A stretch of DNA of 64,000 bases from Epilithonimonas caeni DSM 17710. Lineage in GTDB: Bacteria > Bacteroidota > Bacteroidia > Flavobacteriales > Weeksellaceae. The DNA lies in NCBI RefSeq assembly GCF_000426465.1, contig NZ_AUFK01000014.1, positions 1 to 64,000 on the forward strand, given 5' to 3'. This document shows positions 16,312 to 26,145 of the stretch, one piece after another (position 1 is the stretch's first letter; every line of letters starts with the position of its first letter). The notes under the pieces were generated by a model. That model saw only the letters and a list, made by a program, of their open reading frames with translations. It was not told the DNA's origin and did no database searches. Position numbers and translations under genes: made by a program.

Positions 16312-16902
16312 TTATTTAGCTTCATTCGCAATTCTTTTTGCTTGACCAGAAGGTAAATAAATACTGAAACCTACGTTGAAACTGATCTTTGACGTCAGCC
16401 CTTCATTTCCGAAACCTGCAACTCCATTATATTTTACTAGACCTTCAACTCCGATATTTGGGGTGATGAAGTAAGAATAACCAGGGCCGACACCGAAATC
16501 AAGACCCGTTGTAGAAATTCCGTTTTCCACGGATGTTCCGCCTATACCAACATTACCCTCGAAGAACCAACGTCCGTGATTCAAAAGATTGTCAACTCCC
16601 TGCTCACCCGGTGAAAGAAAATATCTTCCTAGAGCACCAACAGCATAATTAAATTGGGTTGACTGCCCTTTACCCGGTTTCATGAAACCTAAATTAACAT
16701 AACCTCCCAATGCTGTATTATCTTTGATAAAATAGGCTGCTTTTGGCTGAATTGAGAAATCATATCCTGCGCCTGTATTTAATCCAAAGTTACTTGTTAC
16801 CAAGCTACTTCCTACCATCCAGTTTCCTTCTTGTATCTGAGCTTTAGTTGTAGATATTAATCCTGCGCCTATGACAAATGCTCCTAATAATACTTTTTTC
16901 AT
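16312..16902 (-). CDS. Outer-membrane beta-barrel protein, porin-like
   Basis: The 196-residue protein has a signal peptide (MKKVLLGAFVIGAGLISTTKAQ) and alternating hydrophobic beta strands, e.g. NTALGGYVNLGFMKPG, YAVGALGRYFLSPG, FFEGNVGIGGTS, GLDFGVGPGYSYFITPNIGVEGLVKY, ending in a strand SFNVGFSIYL. This fits an eight-stranded OmpA/OmpW-like barrel of the outer membrane beta-barrel (OMP_b-brl) group. The specific role is not readable. Confidence 0.8.
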   Translation of the reverse strand: MKKVLLGAFVIGAGLISTTKAQIQEGNWMVGSSLVTSNFGLNTGAGYDFSIQPKAAYFIKDNTALGGYVNLGFMKPGKGQSTQFNYAVGALGRYFLSPGEQGVDNLLNHGRWFFEGNVGIGGTSVENGISTTGLDFGVGPGYSYFITPNIGVEGLVKYNGVAGFGNEGLTSKISFNVGFSIYLPSGQAKRIANEAK

Positions 16903-16987
16903 ATGTTTAAATTTTTCGATTCATCAAGAACCTCGCAAATCATATGCCAATTAAAAATATTTAAGAGTTCTTATTTCAAGGCCATCT

Positions 16988-17629
16988 CTATTTTGGTTCA
17001 TTATATTTTATGATTTTTCCGGGGTTACCGACAACCACTGCAAAGTCCGGAACATCTCTAATGACTACTGCGCCTGCCCCTATTAAACTATTTTTCCCTA
17101 CTTCTTTGACCCCTGTCATTATAGTTGAGGCTATCCCACAGAAAACTTCACTCTTAAAATAAATATTTGCCCCAATGTTGCTTCCTTGCGAAAAGAAACA
17201 ACCTTGGTCTATGATATTATGATGCGCAATATTCACACCCATACTTATCAGAACAAAATCTTTTATTTGAGTCAAAGGCATGATCTGAGTTCCCGGTAGA
17301 ATATAAACACCTTTACCAATCTCTACTGAAGGGTGGATCTTCGCAGTTTTGTGTATGAAATTAGGTATCCTGAATCCTTTTTCAATTGTTTTTTGTAGCA
17401 GCTGGACTCTGACTTTATTATTTCCTATTGGAATAAAAACATTCGTTGAAATATCAATGTTGTTTAACAGAAAATCAAAATCCCCCAAAACCTTGATTCC
17501 ATTGACTTCTACGTTGTGAAGAGTCTGATCATCATCTATAAAACCAAGTATACTATATTCGTCTTTCAGATATTCTGCATATACTTGTCCATATGTTCCT
17601 GCTCCTACGATTATACAATTTTCTTTCAT
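16988..17629 (-). CDS. NeuD/PglD-type sugar O- or N-acetyltransferase
   Basis: The 213-residue protein has an N-terminal Rossmann-like part (CIIVGAGTYGQVYAEYL, ILGFIDDD) and a C-terminal left-handed beta helix of hexapeptide repeats (KIHPSVEIGKGVYILPGTQI, GCFFSQGSNIGANIYF, GKNSLIGAGAVVIRDVPDFAVVVGNPGKII). This is the layout of NeuD/PglD acetyltransferases, which acetylate sialic acids or UDP-amino sugars. It overlaps the sugar-transferase stop by one base and is the last gene of the exopolysaccharide operon. Confidence 0.88.
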   Translation of the reverse strand: MKENCIIVGAGTYGQVYAEYLKDEYSILGFIDDDQTLHNVEVNGIKVLGDFDFLLNNIDISTNVFIPIGNNKVRVQLLQKTIEKGFRIPNFIHKTAKIHPSVEIGKGVYILPGTQIMPLTQIKDFVLISMGVNIAHHNIIDQGCFFSQGSNIGANIYFKSEVFCGIASTIMTGVKEVGKNSLIGAGAVVIRDVPDFAVVVGNPGKIIKYNEPK

Positions 17630-18234
17630 TAATTTTTTCCATTAAAACGTTCGACTGTTGCTTGTCCCTCTTGCGATATGCCTTCTCTAATAATTACTTT
17701 TTTGATTGTAAGGAGTATAATTTTAACATCCAGTAGAAAAGAGATATGATCTGCGTAATATATATCCAATTCAAATTTTCTTGTCCAAGAAATAGCATTT
17801 CTCCCATTCACCTGAGCCCAACCGGTGATACCGGGTCTTACATCGTGTCTCCTTTTTTGTTCTTCGCTGTAAAGTGGTAAATAATAAGTTCTCAAAGGAC
17901 GTGGCCCGATCAGACTCATATCACCTTTTAAAACATTGATCAACTGAGGCAGTTCATCCAAAGATGTTTTTCTTACGAATGCTCCTATTTTTGTCAAACG
18001 ATCTTTATCTGGTAAAAGTTCACCATTTGGTCCCTTCTTATCATTCATTGTTTTGAACTTGATGATATTGAAGACCTTTTCCTTCAGTCCTGGCCTTTCC
18101 TGAAAGAAAAATGGCTTACCTTGATTTGCAACATATAAACACACTGTTACGATAATGAAAATCGGTAAAAGAACAACAATTGCAATCAAAGCAACTGTAA
18201 AATCAAGCACTCTTTTAAAAAAACTCTTGTACAT
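17629..18234 (-). CDS. Initiating sugar-1-phosphate transferase (PglC/WcaJ C-terminal type)
   Basis: The 201-residue protein is a short monotopic phosphoglycosyl transferase: a re-entrant hydrophobic segment ([22 protein letters not shown]), [48 protein letters not shown] and [14 protein letters not shown]. The Asp-Glu pair in SLDELPQ is the catalytic dyad. It moves a sugar-1-phosphate from a UDP-sugar to undecaprenyl phosphate at the inner membrane, starting the repeat unit. Confidence 0.93.
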   Translation of the reverse strand: MYKSFFKRVLDFTVALIAIVVLLPIFIIVTVCLYVANQGKPFFFQERPGLKEKVFNIIKFKTMNDKKGPNGELLPDKDRLTKIGAFVRKTSLDELPQLINVLKGDMSLIGPRPLRTYYLPLYSEEQKRRHDVRPGITGWAQVNGRNAISWTRKFELDIYYADHISFLLDVKIILLTIKKVIIREGISQEGQATVERFNGKN

Positions 18235-18237
18235 TGT

Positions 18238-19389
18238 TTATTTTTCTAATAATGTGTTATATTCTTTTAAAATCTCATTCCATAAAAATTCTCTCTCATA
18301 ATTTTGAATGATCAAACCTCTACTCCTTTCAGCCATTTGTTGTCTTAGTTGAGGATCCTGTAACAATTCCAGCATTTTATCATGTAGGTCTTTCTGATTC
18401 TTTGAGGGTACAATGTAACCATTAACACCATCCCGAATGATCTCGTTGCAACCGCTGATATCTGTTGCAATAGAAGGAAGACCTAAAGCCCCTGCCTGCA
18501 GTAAAACATTAGGGAACCCTTCACGATAGCTTGGAAAAACGAATAGATCAGCAATACCTAAATATGGTCTTATATCTTTCTGATAACCGACAGTTATTAT
18601 GTTTGGATCAACAGTGATCAGAGATTCGGTTTCTTGGCTTATCGGATCTAGTTTTCTTTCAAAAGTCCCAACAAGAATTAGCTTCGTATTCTGATGTTTT
18701 TTATTAATGTCCGTAAAAGCTTCTACCAATTCATTAATTCCTTTGTCTTTTACGATTCTTCCTACGAAAACATAAATAAGATCACTTGCGCCGATCCCTA
18801 ATGATCTTCTCAGTTCTTTTTTATCATTTTCTGAAATGAGAGCGGGATCAAAGTAAGTTGAATCTATTCCATTTACATTTCCGTTTCCTATTATCTTTAA
18901 AGGTTTATTGGTTATCCTAAATTTTTTCAAATCATTTTTGACGCCTTGTCCCTCAGGATAGATATTGGTTGCACAATAACATAATAGCTTGTCCATTAGT
19001 ATCAATATCTTTTGCATTAATCCGCTTTTGTACGGAAATATCAACCCTGTAAATGTATGCATCCTTACGGGAACACCCGCCCATTTACCTGCAATCATAG
19101 ATAATAATCCAGCTTTGGGAGTAATGGAGTGTATAACATCAGGTCTTTCTCTTTTAAAATATCTGTAAAGTTTTATCAGGGAGACAAAATCCTTGAAAGG
19201 AGATATCTGGCGTTGCATCTCTATAGGATATGTCTTTACCCGTTCCCTACTTCCAACCTCATCAAGGTCTGCTCCATTTCCTGAAATCGCTGTTACCTCA
19301 AAATAATTGTTTAAAAACTCTAATTGTCCTTTCAATAGAGAATTAAGAGAAATTGGAACTGTTGAAATTCGGAAGATCTTACGTTTCAT
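18238..19389 (-). CDS. Glycosyltransferase family 4
   Basis: The 383-residue GT-B protein starts KRKIFRISTVPISLNSLLKGQLEFL, and its C-terminal donor domain has IYVFVGRIVKDKGINELVEAF, LILVGTFE and DLFVFPSYREGFPNVLLQAGALGLPSIATDISGCNEI, the EX7E-like region of GT4 retaining enzymes. It adds one sugar to the lipid-linked repeat unit in the cytoplasm. It starts 32 bp after the pyruvyltransferase gene ends and ends 3 bp before the pglC-like gene begins. Confidence 0.9.
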   Translation of the reverse strand: MKRKIFRISTVPISLNSLLKGQLEFLNNYFEVTAISGNGADLDEVGSRERVKTYPIEMQRQISPFKDFVSLIKLYRYFKRERPDVIHSITPKAGLLSMIAGKWAGVPVRMHTFTGLIFPYKSGLMQKILILMDKLLCYCATNIYPEGQGVKNDLKKFRITNKPLKIIGNGNVNGIDSTYFDPALISENDKKELRRSLGIGASDLIYVFVGRIVKDKGINELVEAFTDINKKHQNTKLILVGTFERKLDPISQETESLITVDPNIITVGYQKDIRPYLGIADLFVFPSYREGFPNVLLQAGALGLPSIATDISGCNEIIRDGVNGYIVPSKNQKDLHDKMLELLQDPQLRQQMAERSRGLIIQNYEREFLWNEILKEYNTLLEK

Positions 19390-19421
19390 TATGAGAGGTT
19401 TAAGAGTCTTAGAATGGAATG

Positions 19422-20786
19422 TTATTTTATCGTAATTTTATTATTAGGGATGTGCACTTGTTGATATAATCCTTTTATATCTGACATGATTTTATTTCGA
19501 CTTACATCTAGTTTGTAGAGATAATCGTTAATCTTCTTCTTATTTAAATCATAATTATCAGATATCTCATCAAACATTTTCATCAATCCTTTTCCTGTAA
19601 CATCTTCTATCTGCACAACAAATTCATCAAAATTAAAATCTCCCATTATTCCTTTTGCCTTATTACCTCCATACCCTATCGCAATAGAAGGGACCAATGA
19701 AGTCAATGAAAAAATGACAGAATGGAAGCGTGTACCTACAAAAATCGAAAAAAACGAGTATAAGGCCTTTAGGTCATCACAGTCCAAATTCTCATTGATC
19801 CAAACCACATTGTCATTTTTATCAATTTTTTTCAAGAGATCTTTGATTGCATTACGATCATCTTCATGGGAATTAGGACCTATTGACTGATTGCACAGTG
19901 CTACTTTATACCCTTTTTTGACAGAATAATCTATAAGATCACGAACCGAGTTAAGATATTTTTCATATAATTCCGAAGGGTTTTCTTTTCCCGGAAATCT
20001 CCATGGCCTTACTGTTATCCCTACTATTTTATTATTTGGTGACAGATTGTATTTATTTAATAATTCTATTGCTTTTTCTTCAGATCCTTTCTGTAGGAAA
20101 AAGCCTAGATCCATTTCCACAGGGATATTCTTACCTAGTAGCTGTGACATTGCATCTGCCGATACTTTCTCTCTCGCATATACCAGATCTAGTTTATTGA
20201 AAACATTCTTCACTTGTGATCCTACTGTCAACCCTTTAAAAGGCCCATATGAATTGGGAAGAAAAACCACTTTTTTGTCCATTCTCTTCGCTAGTCTTAC
20301 ATAGAATAAAAAATACCACATAAGATATGGTGCCGTTCTTTCTCCATAAGCATGAATAAAGCCACCTCCTTTTACAAAAACCGTATCGGAATTTCTGAAT
20401 TCTGAAACAGTTTTTTGAACTCTCTTGTTATAGAAAATCTTTACAAGAAATGGACTGTTTGCAATCAATATCAAAAATCTGGTGCTCAAAAAATCTAACC
20501 CGGCATTTTTAATTTGTTTTGCCAATTCCAGCTTTGATTCTTGGATATGCTCCTCATTTTTATGACGTCCCCTCCTTGGATGTTTTAAAATATTCTCCAA
20601 AACAGGATAACCTCTTCGCCTTGTCTGTCCACTTAATTTTTCTCTTTCTTCCTCTGTATTACCAGAATTAAGAATAAAAACAGAACTGTAAAGTCCGGTA
20701 TCTTTTACCAAACGGTAGCTTTCCCAAACCAAAGCCTGATCTCCTTTATTCATATCCGTAATTGCTGGAACTATGATCGCCTTCAT
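19422..20786 (-). CDS. Polysaccharide pyruvyl transferase family protein
   Basis: The 454-residue protein begins KAIIVPAITDMNKGDQALVWES, matching the PS_pyruv_trans N-terminal nucleotide/PEP region (NxGDxA), with TVFVKGGGFIH, KVVFLPNSYGPFKG, YAREKVSAD and GTRFHSVIFSL further on. These enzymes place pyruvate ketals on sugars of exopolysaccharides, giving them negative charge. It starts 3 bp after the GT2 gene ends. Confidence 0.88.
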   Translation of the reverse strand: MKAIIVPAITDMNKGDQALVWESYRLVKDTGLYSSVFILNSGNTEEEREKLSGQTRRRGYPVLENILKHPRRGRHKNEEHIQESKLELAKQIKNAGLDFLSTRFLILIANSPFLVKIFYNKRVQKTVSEFRNSDTVFVKGGGFIHAYGERTAPYLMWYFLFYVRLAKRMDKKVVFLPNSYGPFKGLTVGSQVKNVFNKLDLVYAREKVSADAMSQLLGKNIPVEMDLGFFLQKGSEEKAIELLNKYNLSPNNKIVGITVRPWRFPGKENPSELYEKYLNSVRDLIDYSVKKGYKVALCNQSIGPNSHEDDRNAIKDLLKKIDKNDNVVWINENLDCDDLKALYSFFSIFVGTRFHSVIFSLTSLVPSIAIGYGGNKAKGIMGDFNFDEFVVQIEDVTGKGLMKMFDEISDNYDLNKKKINDYLYKLDVSRNKIMSDIKGLYQQVHIPNNKITIK

Positions 20787-20789
20787 TCT

Positions 20790-21695
20790 TTATTTATTTA
20801 ATTTCTTATTAACTGCGGTCTTTTTTGTGTTTTTGATATATAAATATAATAATACACCAAAAGGAAATGCTAAAATCGTTGTCAGTTTTGCCGGTGAATC
20901 TTTGAGAATATTTTTACGATCCCCTAGTAATTTTGAAGAGATATAATGAATTGCGTTTTGAAATCTTTCTTTATAGTTCAAAGCGAATTTCATCTTTGCT
21001 AATCTATAGAATGCAAAAGAATTTGGACTGTCGCGATATTGTTTTATTAAATTATTTGAAAGGCCATCTTCCATATATTCAATAATGCAAAATACTTCAT
21101 TAAATATCAAAAGTTTATGTTCTTGTTCAATAAAGAGGTATAAATAGCTTGTTACCGGAAATTTTTCGTTACCCAACCTTGGATAGGGGAGATACTTGTT
21201 GAAAACTTTTCTATTATGAACAAATTTTTTATCCCCACTGATTTTGTAATTAGTATAAAGTTCTGAGAATTTACATTCCTTGATGTCCGGCAGTCTGGTA
21301 CCTACAATATTCCCATTAGTATATGCATCTAGACCCACCATTCCAGCGCAATCATCATATCCATGTTTATCCCAAAGATCTAGAATTAATTCTATAGCGT
21401 TATTTGGCATATGATCATCAGAATCTATACATACACAGAGTTCAGTATCCATTAGATAATGAGCTGTATTATGAGCTGCGACCATTCCCATATTTTCTTG
21501 AAAATGGTAGGCTATCTCAATTTCGTTCTCATTGATCCATGTCTCTACAACTTCCTTGGTATTATCTACAGAACCATCATCTATTATCAGCCATTTAAAG
21601 TTTTTAGATGTCTGATCTTTCAAACTCTCATATAGTTTGGGTAAGAGATGGGCACGATTATAAGTCGGTGTAAATACGGTTATTTTTTTTTTCAT
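20790..21695 (-). CDS. Glycosyltransferase family 2
   Basis: The 301-residue GT-A protein begins KKITVFTPTYNRAHLLPKLYESL; DDGSVDNT and CVCIDSDDHMP supply the nucleotide-sugar and DxD metal-binding motifs. It ends with a hydrophobic segment (LTTILAFPFGVLLYLYI) that probably ties it to the membrane. Its start overlaps the polymerase-like gene's stop by 4 bp (ATGA). Confidence 0.92.
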   Translation of the reverse strand: MKKKITVFTPTYNRAHLLPKLYESLKDQTSKNFKWLIIDDGSVDNTKEVVETWINENEIEIAYHFQENMGMVAAHNTAHYLMDTELCVCIDSDDHMPNNAIELILDLWDKHGYDDCAGMVGLDAYTNGNIVGTRLPDIKECKFSELYTNYKISGDKKFVHNRKVFNKYLPYPRLGNEKFPVTSYLYLFIEQEHKLLIFNEVFCIIEYMEDGLSNNLIKQYRDSPNSFAFYRLAKMKFALNYKERFQNAIHYISSKLLGDRKNILKDSPAKLTTILAFPFGVLLYLYIKNTKKTAVNKKLNK

Positions 21696-22789
21696 CTTTC
21701 TTTAATAACATTCATAAAATAAGTGAACATAAAATATGAGAAAAGAATAATAGCAAAGGTTTTGTACTGATCTTTCCAAATTTTATAACGAAACATAGGG
21801 TATATAAAGACCGCTGGCATAAGAAACCATGACAAATAAGCAAAACGATTGCTAAAAGCGGCCGTAATTACTAAAATCCAAAAAGAATTAGCGATAGTAT
21901 ATACCCCAAAAATGTGAATGTAAAACCGGTCTACAATCTGTTTTTTAAAAATAAAATACCAGCCTATAAAAACTGCTGAAGCACTATACAACAAAAAATC
22001 CCATCGAAAGCCTGTTTGAGAGAACTGTTCCAAATTTCCCTCTGCATTGGTGAGATAACCAGAGGTCCGATCCTCGAAGCCTAAACCAGCAAATAGAGTT
22101 GTCCAGGCACTACCACCCACCAACGATAGCGGTATGGAGGCAAACCAAATGTAAAGGTAGACTTTGGGGTTTTTATAGATCCCCGACACTACAAATGCAG
22201 CAATAGGTATAATTAAAGATGCATGCATGAAATAACCTAAAGTAAAAATCATATACATGATCACTTTTCTGTTATAAAAATAAAGCCCCAAAATAAATAA
22301 GGAGGTTGCCAAGCCATTTCTTAATCCATTAGTGCCATAAGCCCAAAACGAAAAGGAGCCTATAAACATAAACATAGCAAAAAACCAATATTGTCCAAAA
22401 TATTTCCGAGAAAATAAAAGACTGGGTATAATGTATAATATGTCTAGCAACAAAAAAAACCTGTGCACATCCATAAAATTACTACACCATTTCATGAAAT
22501 AATTGAACACATAATCTTTCTGAATTTTTGCTTCCTGCCCATTCCGCATTGCTTTAAATATTCCCGCATAAGTGGAAGTATCACCGAAATAATGCACGTT
22601 GATTGGGCGTAGTCCCATATATAATATCAAAACCAGCACTATGAAATAGCCTAATGGTCCAAAAATTCTGATGCTTTGCTTATCTGAAACATCAAATATT
22701 AATGAATTAAATACTATAAACAATGCTACCAATAATAGCACATGATAATGGGTTACGGTATAATATTCTATGGGAATCCAATCAAACAT
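21692..22789 (-). CDS. EpsG/Wzy-like polysaccharide polymerase
   Basis: The 365-residue protein has about ten membrane segments with the EpsG-family landmarks YMGLRPINVHYFGDTSTY and FSFWAYGTNGLRNGLATSLFILGLYF. EpsG proteins act as Wzy polymerases joining lipid-linked repeat units on the periplasmic face. I chose ATG 22789 (MFDWIPIEYYT): the longer frame from 22840 would overlap the preceding glycosyltransferase by 38 bp and adds a soluble Lys/Cys-rich stretch. It is the only polymerase candidate in the cluster. Confidence 0.8.
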   Translation of the reverse strand: MFDWIPIEYYTVTHYHVLLLVALFIVFNSLIFDVSDKQSIRIFGPLGYFIVLVLILYMGLRPINVHYFGDTSTYAGIFKAMRNGQEAKIQKDYVFNYFMKWCSNFMDVHRFFLLLDILYIIPSLLFSRKYFGQYWFFAMFMFIGSFSFWAYGTNGLRNGLATSLFILGLYFYNRKVIMYMIFTLGYFMHASLIIPIAAFVVSGIYKNPKVYLYIWFASIPLSLVGGSAWTTLFAGLGFEDRTSGYLTNAEGNLEQFSQTGFRWDFLLYSASAVFIGWYFIFKKQIVDRFYIHIFGVYTIANSFWILVITAAFSNRFAYLSWFLMPAVFIYPMFRYKIWKDQYKTFAIILFSYFMFTYFMNVIKER

Positions 22790-22802
22790 ATAAGAATCAC
22801 TT

Positions 22803-23882
22803 TTACAGTCCTTTAAACATATTATCCCAAAGATCTGCAATCTTTGTTAATTGAAAACGTTTAACATTTTCCTTTGCTTTTTGCCCCATAGATTTCCGTA
22901 GATCTTCATTAGTCATCAGTTTTTCTAATCGATCTGCTAAACCAGATATGTTGCCGTTAGCTACCAAATAACCATCTATACCCTCTTGTATAATATCCGA
23001 TGGTCCGTAATCACAATCAAAGCTTACACAAGGAAGACCACACGCCATTGCTTCTATCAGCACCATACCGAAGCCTTCAAAACGAGAAGACATTACATAA
23101 ATAGAGCTTTCTAAATATTTTTGTTGGATATTTTTTTCAGGCGAAAAATAATACACATTATTTGGTAAATTTCTTGTGTCTAAAAAATTTTTATTTTCTT
23201 TTCCATATAAATGCAGTTCCCAATCTGGAAATCTGGTGTTAACCAATTCCCAAGCTTGTAGCAGTAGGTCTTGACCTTTCTGATAAGAAATTTTACCAAC
23301 ACAAATCACCTGTTTTTTGTCTAAACTAGAAGATTCTTCTGGTTGGAATGACAAAGGATTTGGTATGACCATCAGGTTATCCAGCATCTCCCATTCTTTA
23401 AGGTTTCCATTGGTTAAAACTACAAATTTAGCATATTTACCACCCAATTTTTCCATCATCAACCATTTTGCTTTTGTCAATAATGACTTGAGAAATCCAT
23501 CATTAGATTTGATTTCAGCCAGTTTGGAAACATGACGTTCGTATATTAATTTGGCTTTTGTTTTAATTATACTTGGGATAAAAAAACCTTTCAGTCCGTC
23601 ATCACAAACCGAAATAATATCAGGTTGAACTTCATCCACAATCTTTTGAATCCCTTGTTTGTAGGATTTGAAATATTGAATAGGGTTACCAGTCACATCT
23701 ATAGAAAGCATGTTAATTTTCGGACTGAAAGTATAGAATGGATTGACATGGTTCTTATTAAGAGATAAGATTGTCACATTATAATTATAATGTTCTGCCA
23801 AGTATGAAGCCTTTAAAGCCAAGACTCTTTCTAGTCCGCCAGAACCATTGATTCCATTGGTGATATATAGTAATCTAATCAT
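22803..23882 (-). CDS. Glycosyltransferase family 4
   Basis: A 359-residue GT-B enzyme with ITNGINGSGGLERVLALKASYL at the N-terminus (donor/acceptor Gly-rich loop) and VICVGKISYQKGQDLLLQAWELV, then SSRFEGFGMVLIEAMACGLPCVSFDCDYGPSDII, the canonical GT4 C-terminal motif with both Glu residues. A cytoplasmic sugar transferase of the exopolysaccharide repeat. It lies 16 bp after the WbsX gene. Confidence 0.92.
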   Translation of the reverse strand: MIRLLYITNGINGSGGLERVLALKASYLAEHYNYNVTILSLNKNHVNPFYTFSPKINMLSIDVTGNPIQYFKSYKQGIQKIVDEVQPDIISVCDDGLKGFFIPSIIKTKAKLIYERHVSKLAEIKSNDGFLKSLLTKAKWLMMEKLGGKYAKFVVLTNGNLKEWEMLDNLMVIPNPLSFQPEESSSLDKKQVICVGKISYQKGQDLLLQAWELVNTRFPDWELHLYGKENKNFLDTRNLPNNVYYFSPEKNIQQKYLESSIYVMSSRFEGFGMVLIEAMACGLPCVSFDCDYGPSDIIQEGIDGYLVANGNISGLADRLEKLMTNEDLRKSMGQKAKENVKRFQLTKIADLWDNMFKGL

Positions 23883-23898
23883 AGTTAAGTTAAGCTAT

Positions 23899-25008
23899 TC
23901 AACTATATTCTGAATTTTTTATATTTTTAATTACTTCTAAAAATTGTGTCCCATAACGTATATCAGGTTCCATATAATTACCTTCGCCCCATTCATTCCA
24001 AGATTTAATAAACGTTATCTTTTTTTCTACGGGCTTATTTCTCATTACATTAAATACATTCCGTACATGGTTTGCAAAATATTTTGGTGTAAAGTCATGT
24101 AATAGAAATCCTCCTCTGCCACTTCTCGGCGTATGATCCCAACCTGGTATTATTGATGGATAGACATCCGGTGCAGAATCGAACTCGGGATCAGTAAGAT
24201 ATTTGACTGCATTACTGTATTTTTCATATAAAGCAGTTTTAAACAATGATCTTTTGATTCTTGCAAATGAACGACTCAATTTGCTTTTGTGCTGTAAAAC
24301 ATCATAGATTCTTACTGCATTAATTGCATCAAAACCTAATCCGATGATTTTATCTTTATCTCTAAAAGCATGTTGTGTCTGACCTATAAAATGAATCCCT
24401 TCTAATCCATTTTTAATGGCTAATTCTTGCCATTTTGTAATAAATTGAGCTACTTCCGGAAACTTCAATGGCTCATAAATCATGAATGCTGGCTTATCTT
24501 CAATCTTGATGTATCTGGGATCCTTGAATGCTTCAAGTAAAGAATAGAAATGTGCCTCATATTCATTCTCATCACCATAGATTTGCTCCATGAGAAGATT
24601 TTTACTTACACCTCCTTTATTATCCCAAAATTTTTCGTGCCAGCTCTCATTTGCCCAACATAACATAAAAGGAAAGTCTGGTTCACCTAATCTCAAAACT
24701 TCATTGAATGGGCGCTCCAATAATCTCCTTCCGTTACCAAACCAATAGTGATAATAACAGAAGCCATCAATTCCATACTCTTTTGCCATATCTGCCTGGC
24801 TTTTACGAACCTCTGGCAATCTTAAGTCATAATATCCTAAATCTGCAGGCACTCTTGGTTGATAATGCCCTGGGAATAATGATTGGGCTCTACCAACATT
24901 TTTCCATTCCGTAAAACCTTTACCCCACCATTTATCATTCTCAGGAATCGGATGAAACTGAGGCAAATACATTGCAATTACTTTACACACACTATTTTTA
25001 TGATTCAT
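23899..25008 (-). CDS. WbsX-family glycoside hydrolase-like protein (GH99-like)
   Basis: A 369-residue protein of the WbsX group: VIAMYLPQFHPIPENDKWWGKGFTEWKNV, PRVPADLGYYDLRLPEVRKSQADMAKEYGIDGFCYYHYWF and the C-terminal FIKSWNEWGEGNYMEPD. The family is related to GH99 endo-mannosidases but is found inside O-antigen and capsule clusters, where its role (transferase or trimming) is unresolved. It overlaps the upstream GT4 stop by 4 bp. Confidence 0.9.
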   Translation of the reverse strand: MNHKNSVCKVIAMYLPQFHPIPENDKWWGKGFTEWKNVGRAQSLFPGHYQPRVPADLGYYDLRLPEVRKSQADMAKEYGIDGFCYYHYWFGNGRRLLERPFNEVLRLGEPDFPFMLCWANESWHEKFWDNKGGVSKNLLMEQIYGDENEYEAHFYSLLEAFKDPRYIKIEDKPAFMIYEPLKFPEVAQFITKWQELAIKNGLEGIHFIGQTQHAFRDKDKIIGLGFDAINAVRIYDVLQHKSKLSRSFARIKRSLFKTALYEKYSNAVKYLTDPEFDSAPDVYPSIIPGWDHTPRSGRGGFLLHDFTPKYFANHVRNVFNVMRNKPVEKKITFIKSWNEWGEGNYMEPDIRYGTQFLEVIKNIKNSEYS

Positions 25009-26138
25009 GAAATATGATTTTTGAGTAAATTCTTATATAATACTTGAATATTTTCACACAATTGTTCTTGTGTAAAAGCTATATCAGCTCTTTTCTTTGC
25101 TTCAATTATTTTACTTTTGACTGCATCTGTATTTTTAGATGAACCCATAAAAGCCATACAATCTATAAGTTCTTCTTCGGTACTGTATAACAAACCATAG
25201 GTGTCATTTTGTAGAATCTCTAAAGTACCCTCTGATGCCTTTCCAATTACAGGACAACCTACCAGCATAGCTTCGGCTGTTATTCTTCCGAAGGCTTCGT
25301 GATGAGAGGCAACTATACATGCTTTGGCTTTTTTTAATAATTCCAAAACATCGGATCGGTATCCCAACAGTTTTATTCTTTTCTCAAGTCCAGCATCCTT
25401 TATTATATCTTTAATCTTTTTAGTATTTTCATCATTCCCTGTACCACAGATAACAAGTTCTATATCCTTGTTTATTTTTGAAAAACTAATAAAAGCAGAC
25501 AATACATCATAGACCCCTTTTTTGGGCAGTAATGATGCTGCAAAAATAAAATAATTCTCTTTATCCAAATTGATCTCATCTAAAGATCGAGGCATTACGC
25601 CATTGTAAATGACTGATGCATTTTTTAACTCAAAATATTTTTGAATGGACTCGGAAACACAAATTATTTTTTCACTACGTTTAAGAAGTTTTATAAAATA
25701 TTTTCTACCAAACAAAATATTAAGATTATAATCTTTTGTTTGAAATTCTCTAATATGCCACAAGTGTGGGATCTTTAAAAACTTTGCTGCAAAGAAGCCA
25801 ATTCTAATAACCCCTGAATTTGAGTGAATCACGTCAAATTTGTGTATCTTATGAAGTCTACTAATAAGTTTTATAGTTTTGAAAAAAGAAAAATAATGCC
25901 TCATTAATCTAATTGGAAGCATTATAAAATCCTTTAGAGAGTCCAAACTATATACGTCCCAGAAATAACGGCTCGTATAATATTGTATATCTCGCTTCTC
26001 AAGTTCGTTTATTATATTTCCTTTGTATGGTAGCAAAACAACAAAATTGATATCTTGTTGCAAACCATCAATAATATTAACCATTGACTTAGGAGCTCCA
26101 TAAGCTACTGCATCGTGTGAAATAAAGAGAACGTTCAT
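25005..26138 (-). CDS. Glycosyltransferase family 4
   Basis: 377 residues from ATG 26138: MNVLFISHDAVAYGAPKSMVNII (Gly-rich N-terminal loop), YFIFAASLLPKKGVYDVLSAF, LVICGTG and ASHHEAFGRITAEAMLVGCPVIGKASEGTLEIL. The longer frame from 26177 runs back over the stop of the ATP-grasp gene, and the residues before the Met do not fit the family, so the ATG at 26138, 8 bp after that stop, is preferred. Confidence 0.9.
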   Translation of the reverse strand: MNVLFISHDAVAYGAPKSMVNIIDGLQQDINFVVLLPYKGNIINELEKRDIQYYTSRYFWDVYSLDSLKDFIMLPIRLMRHYFSFFKTIKLISRLHKIHKFDVIHSNSGVIRIGFFAAKFLKIPHLWHIREFQTKDYNLNILFGRKYFIKLLKRSEKIICVSESIQKYFELKNASVIYNGVMPRSLDEINLDKENYFIFAASLLPKKGVYDVLSAFISFSKINKDIELVICGTGNDENTKKIKDIIKDAGLEKRIKLLGYRSDVLELLKKAKACIVASHHEAFGRITAEAMLVGCPVIGKASEGTLEILQNDTYGLLYSTEEELIDCMAFMGSSKNTDAVKSKIIEAKKRADIAFTQEQLCENIQVLYKNLLKNHIS

Positions 26139-26145
26139 TATTATT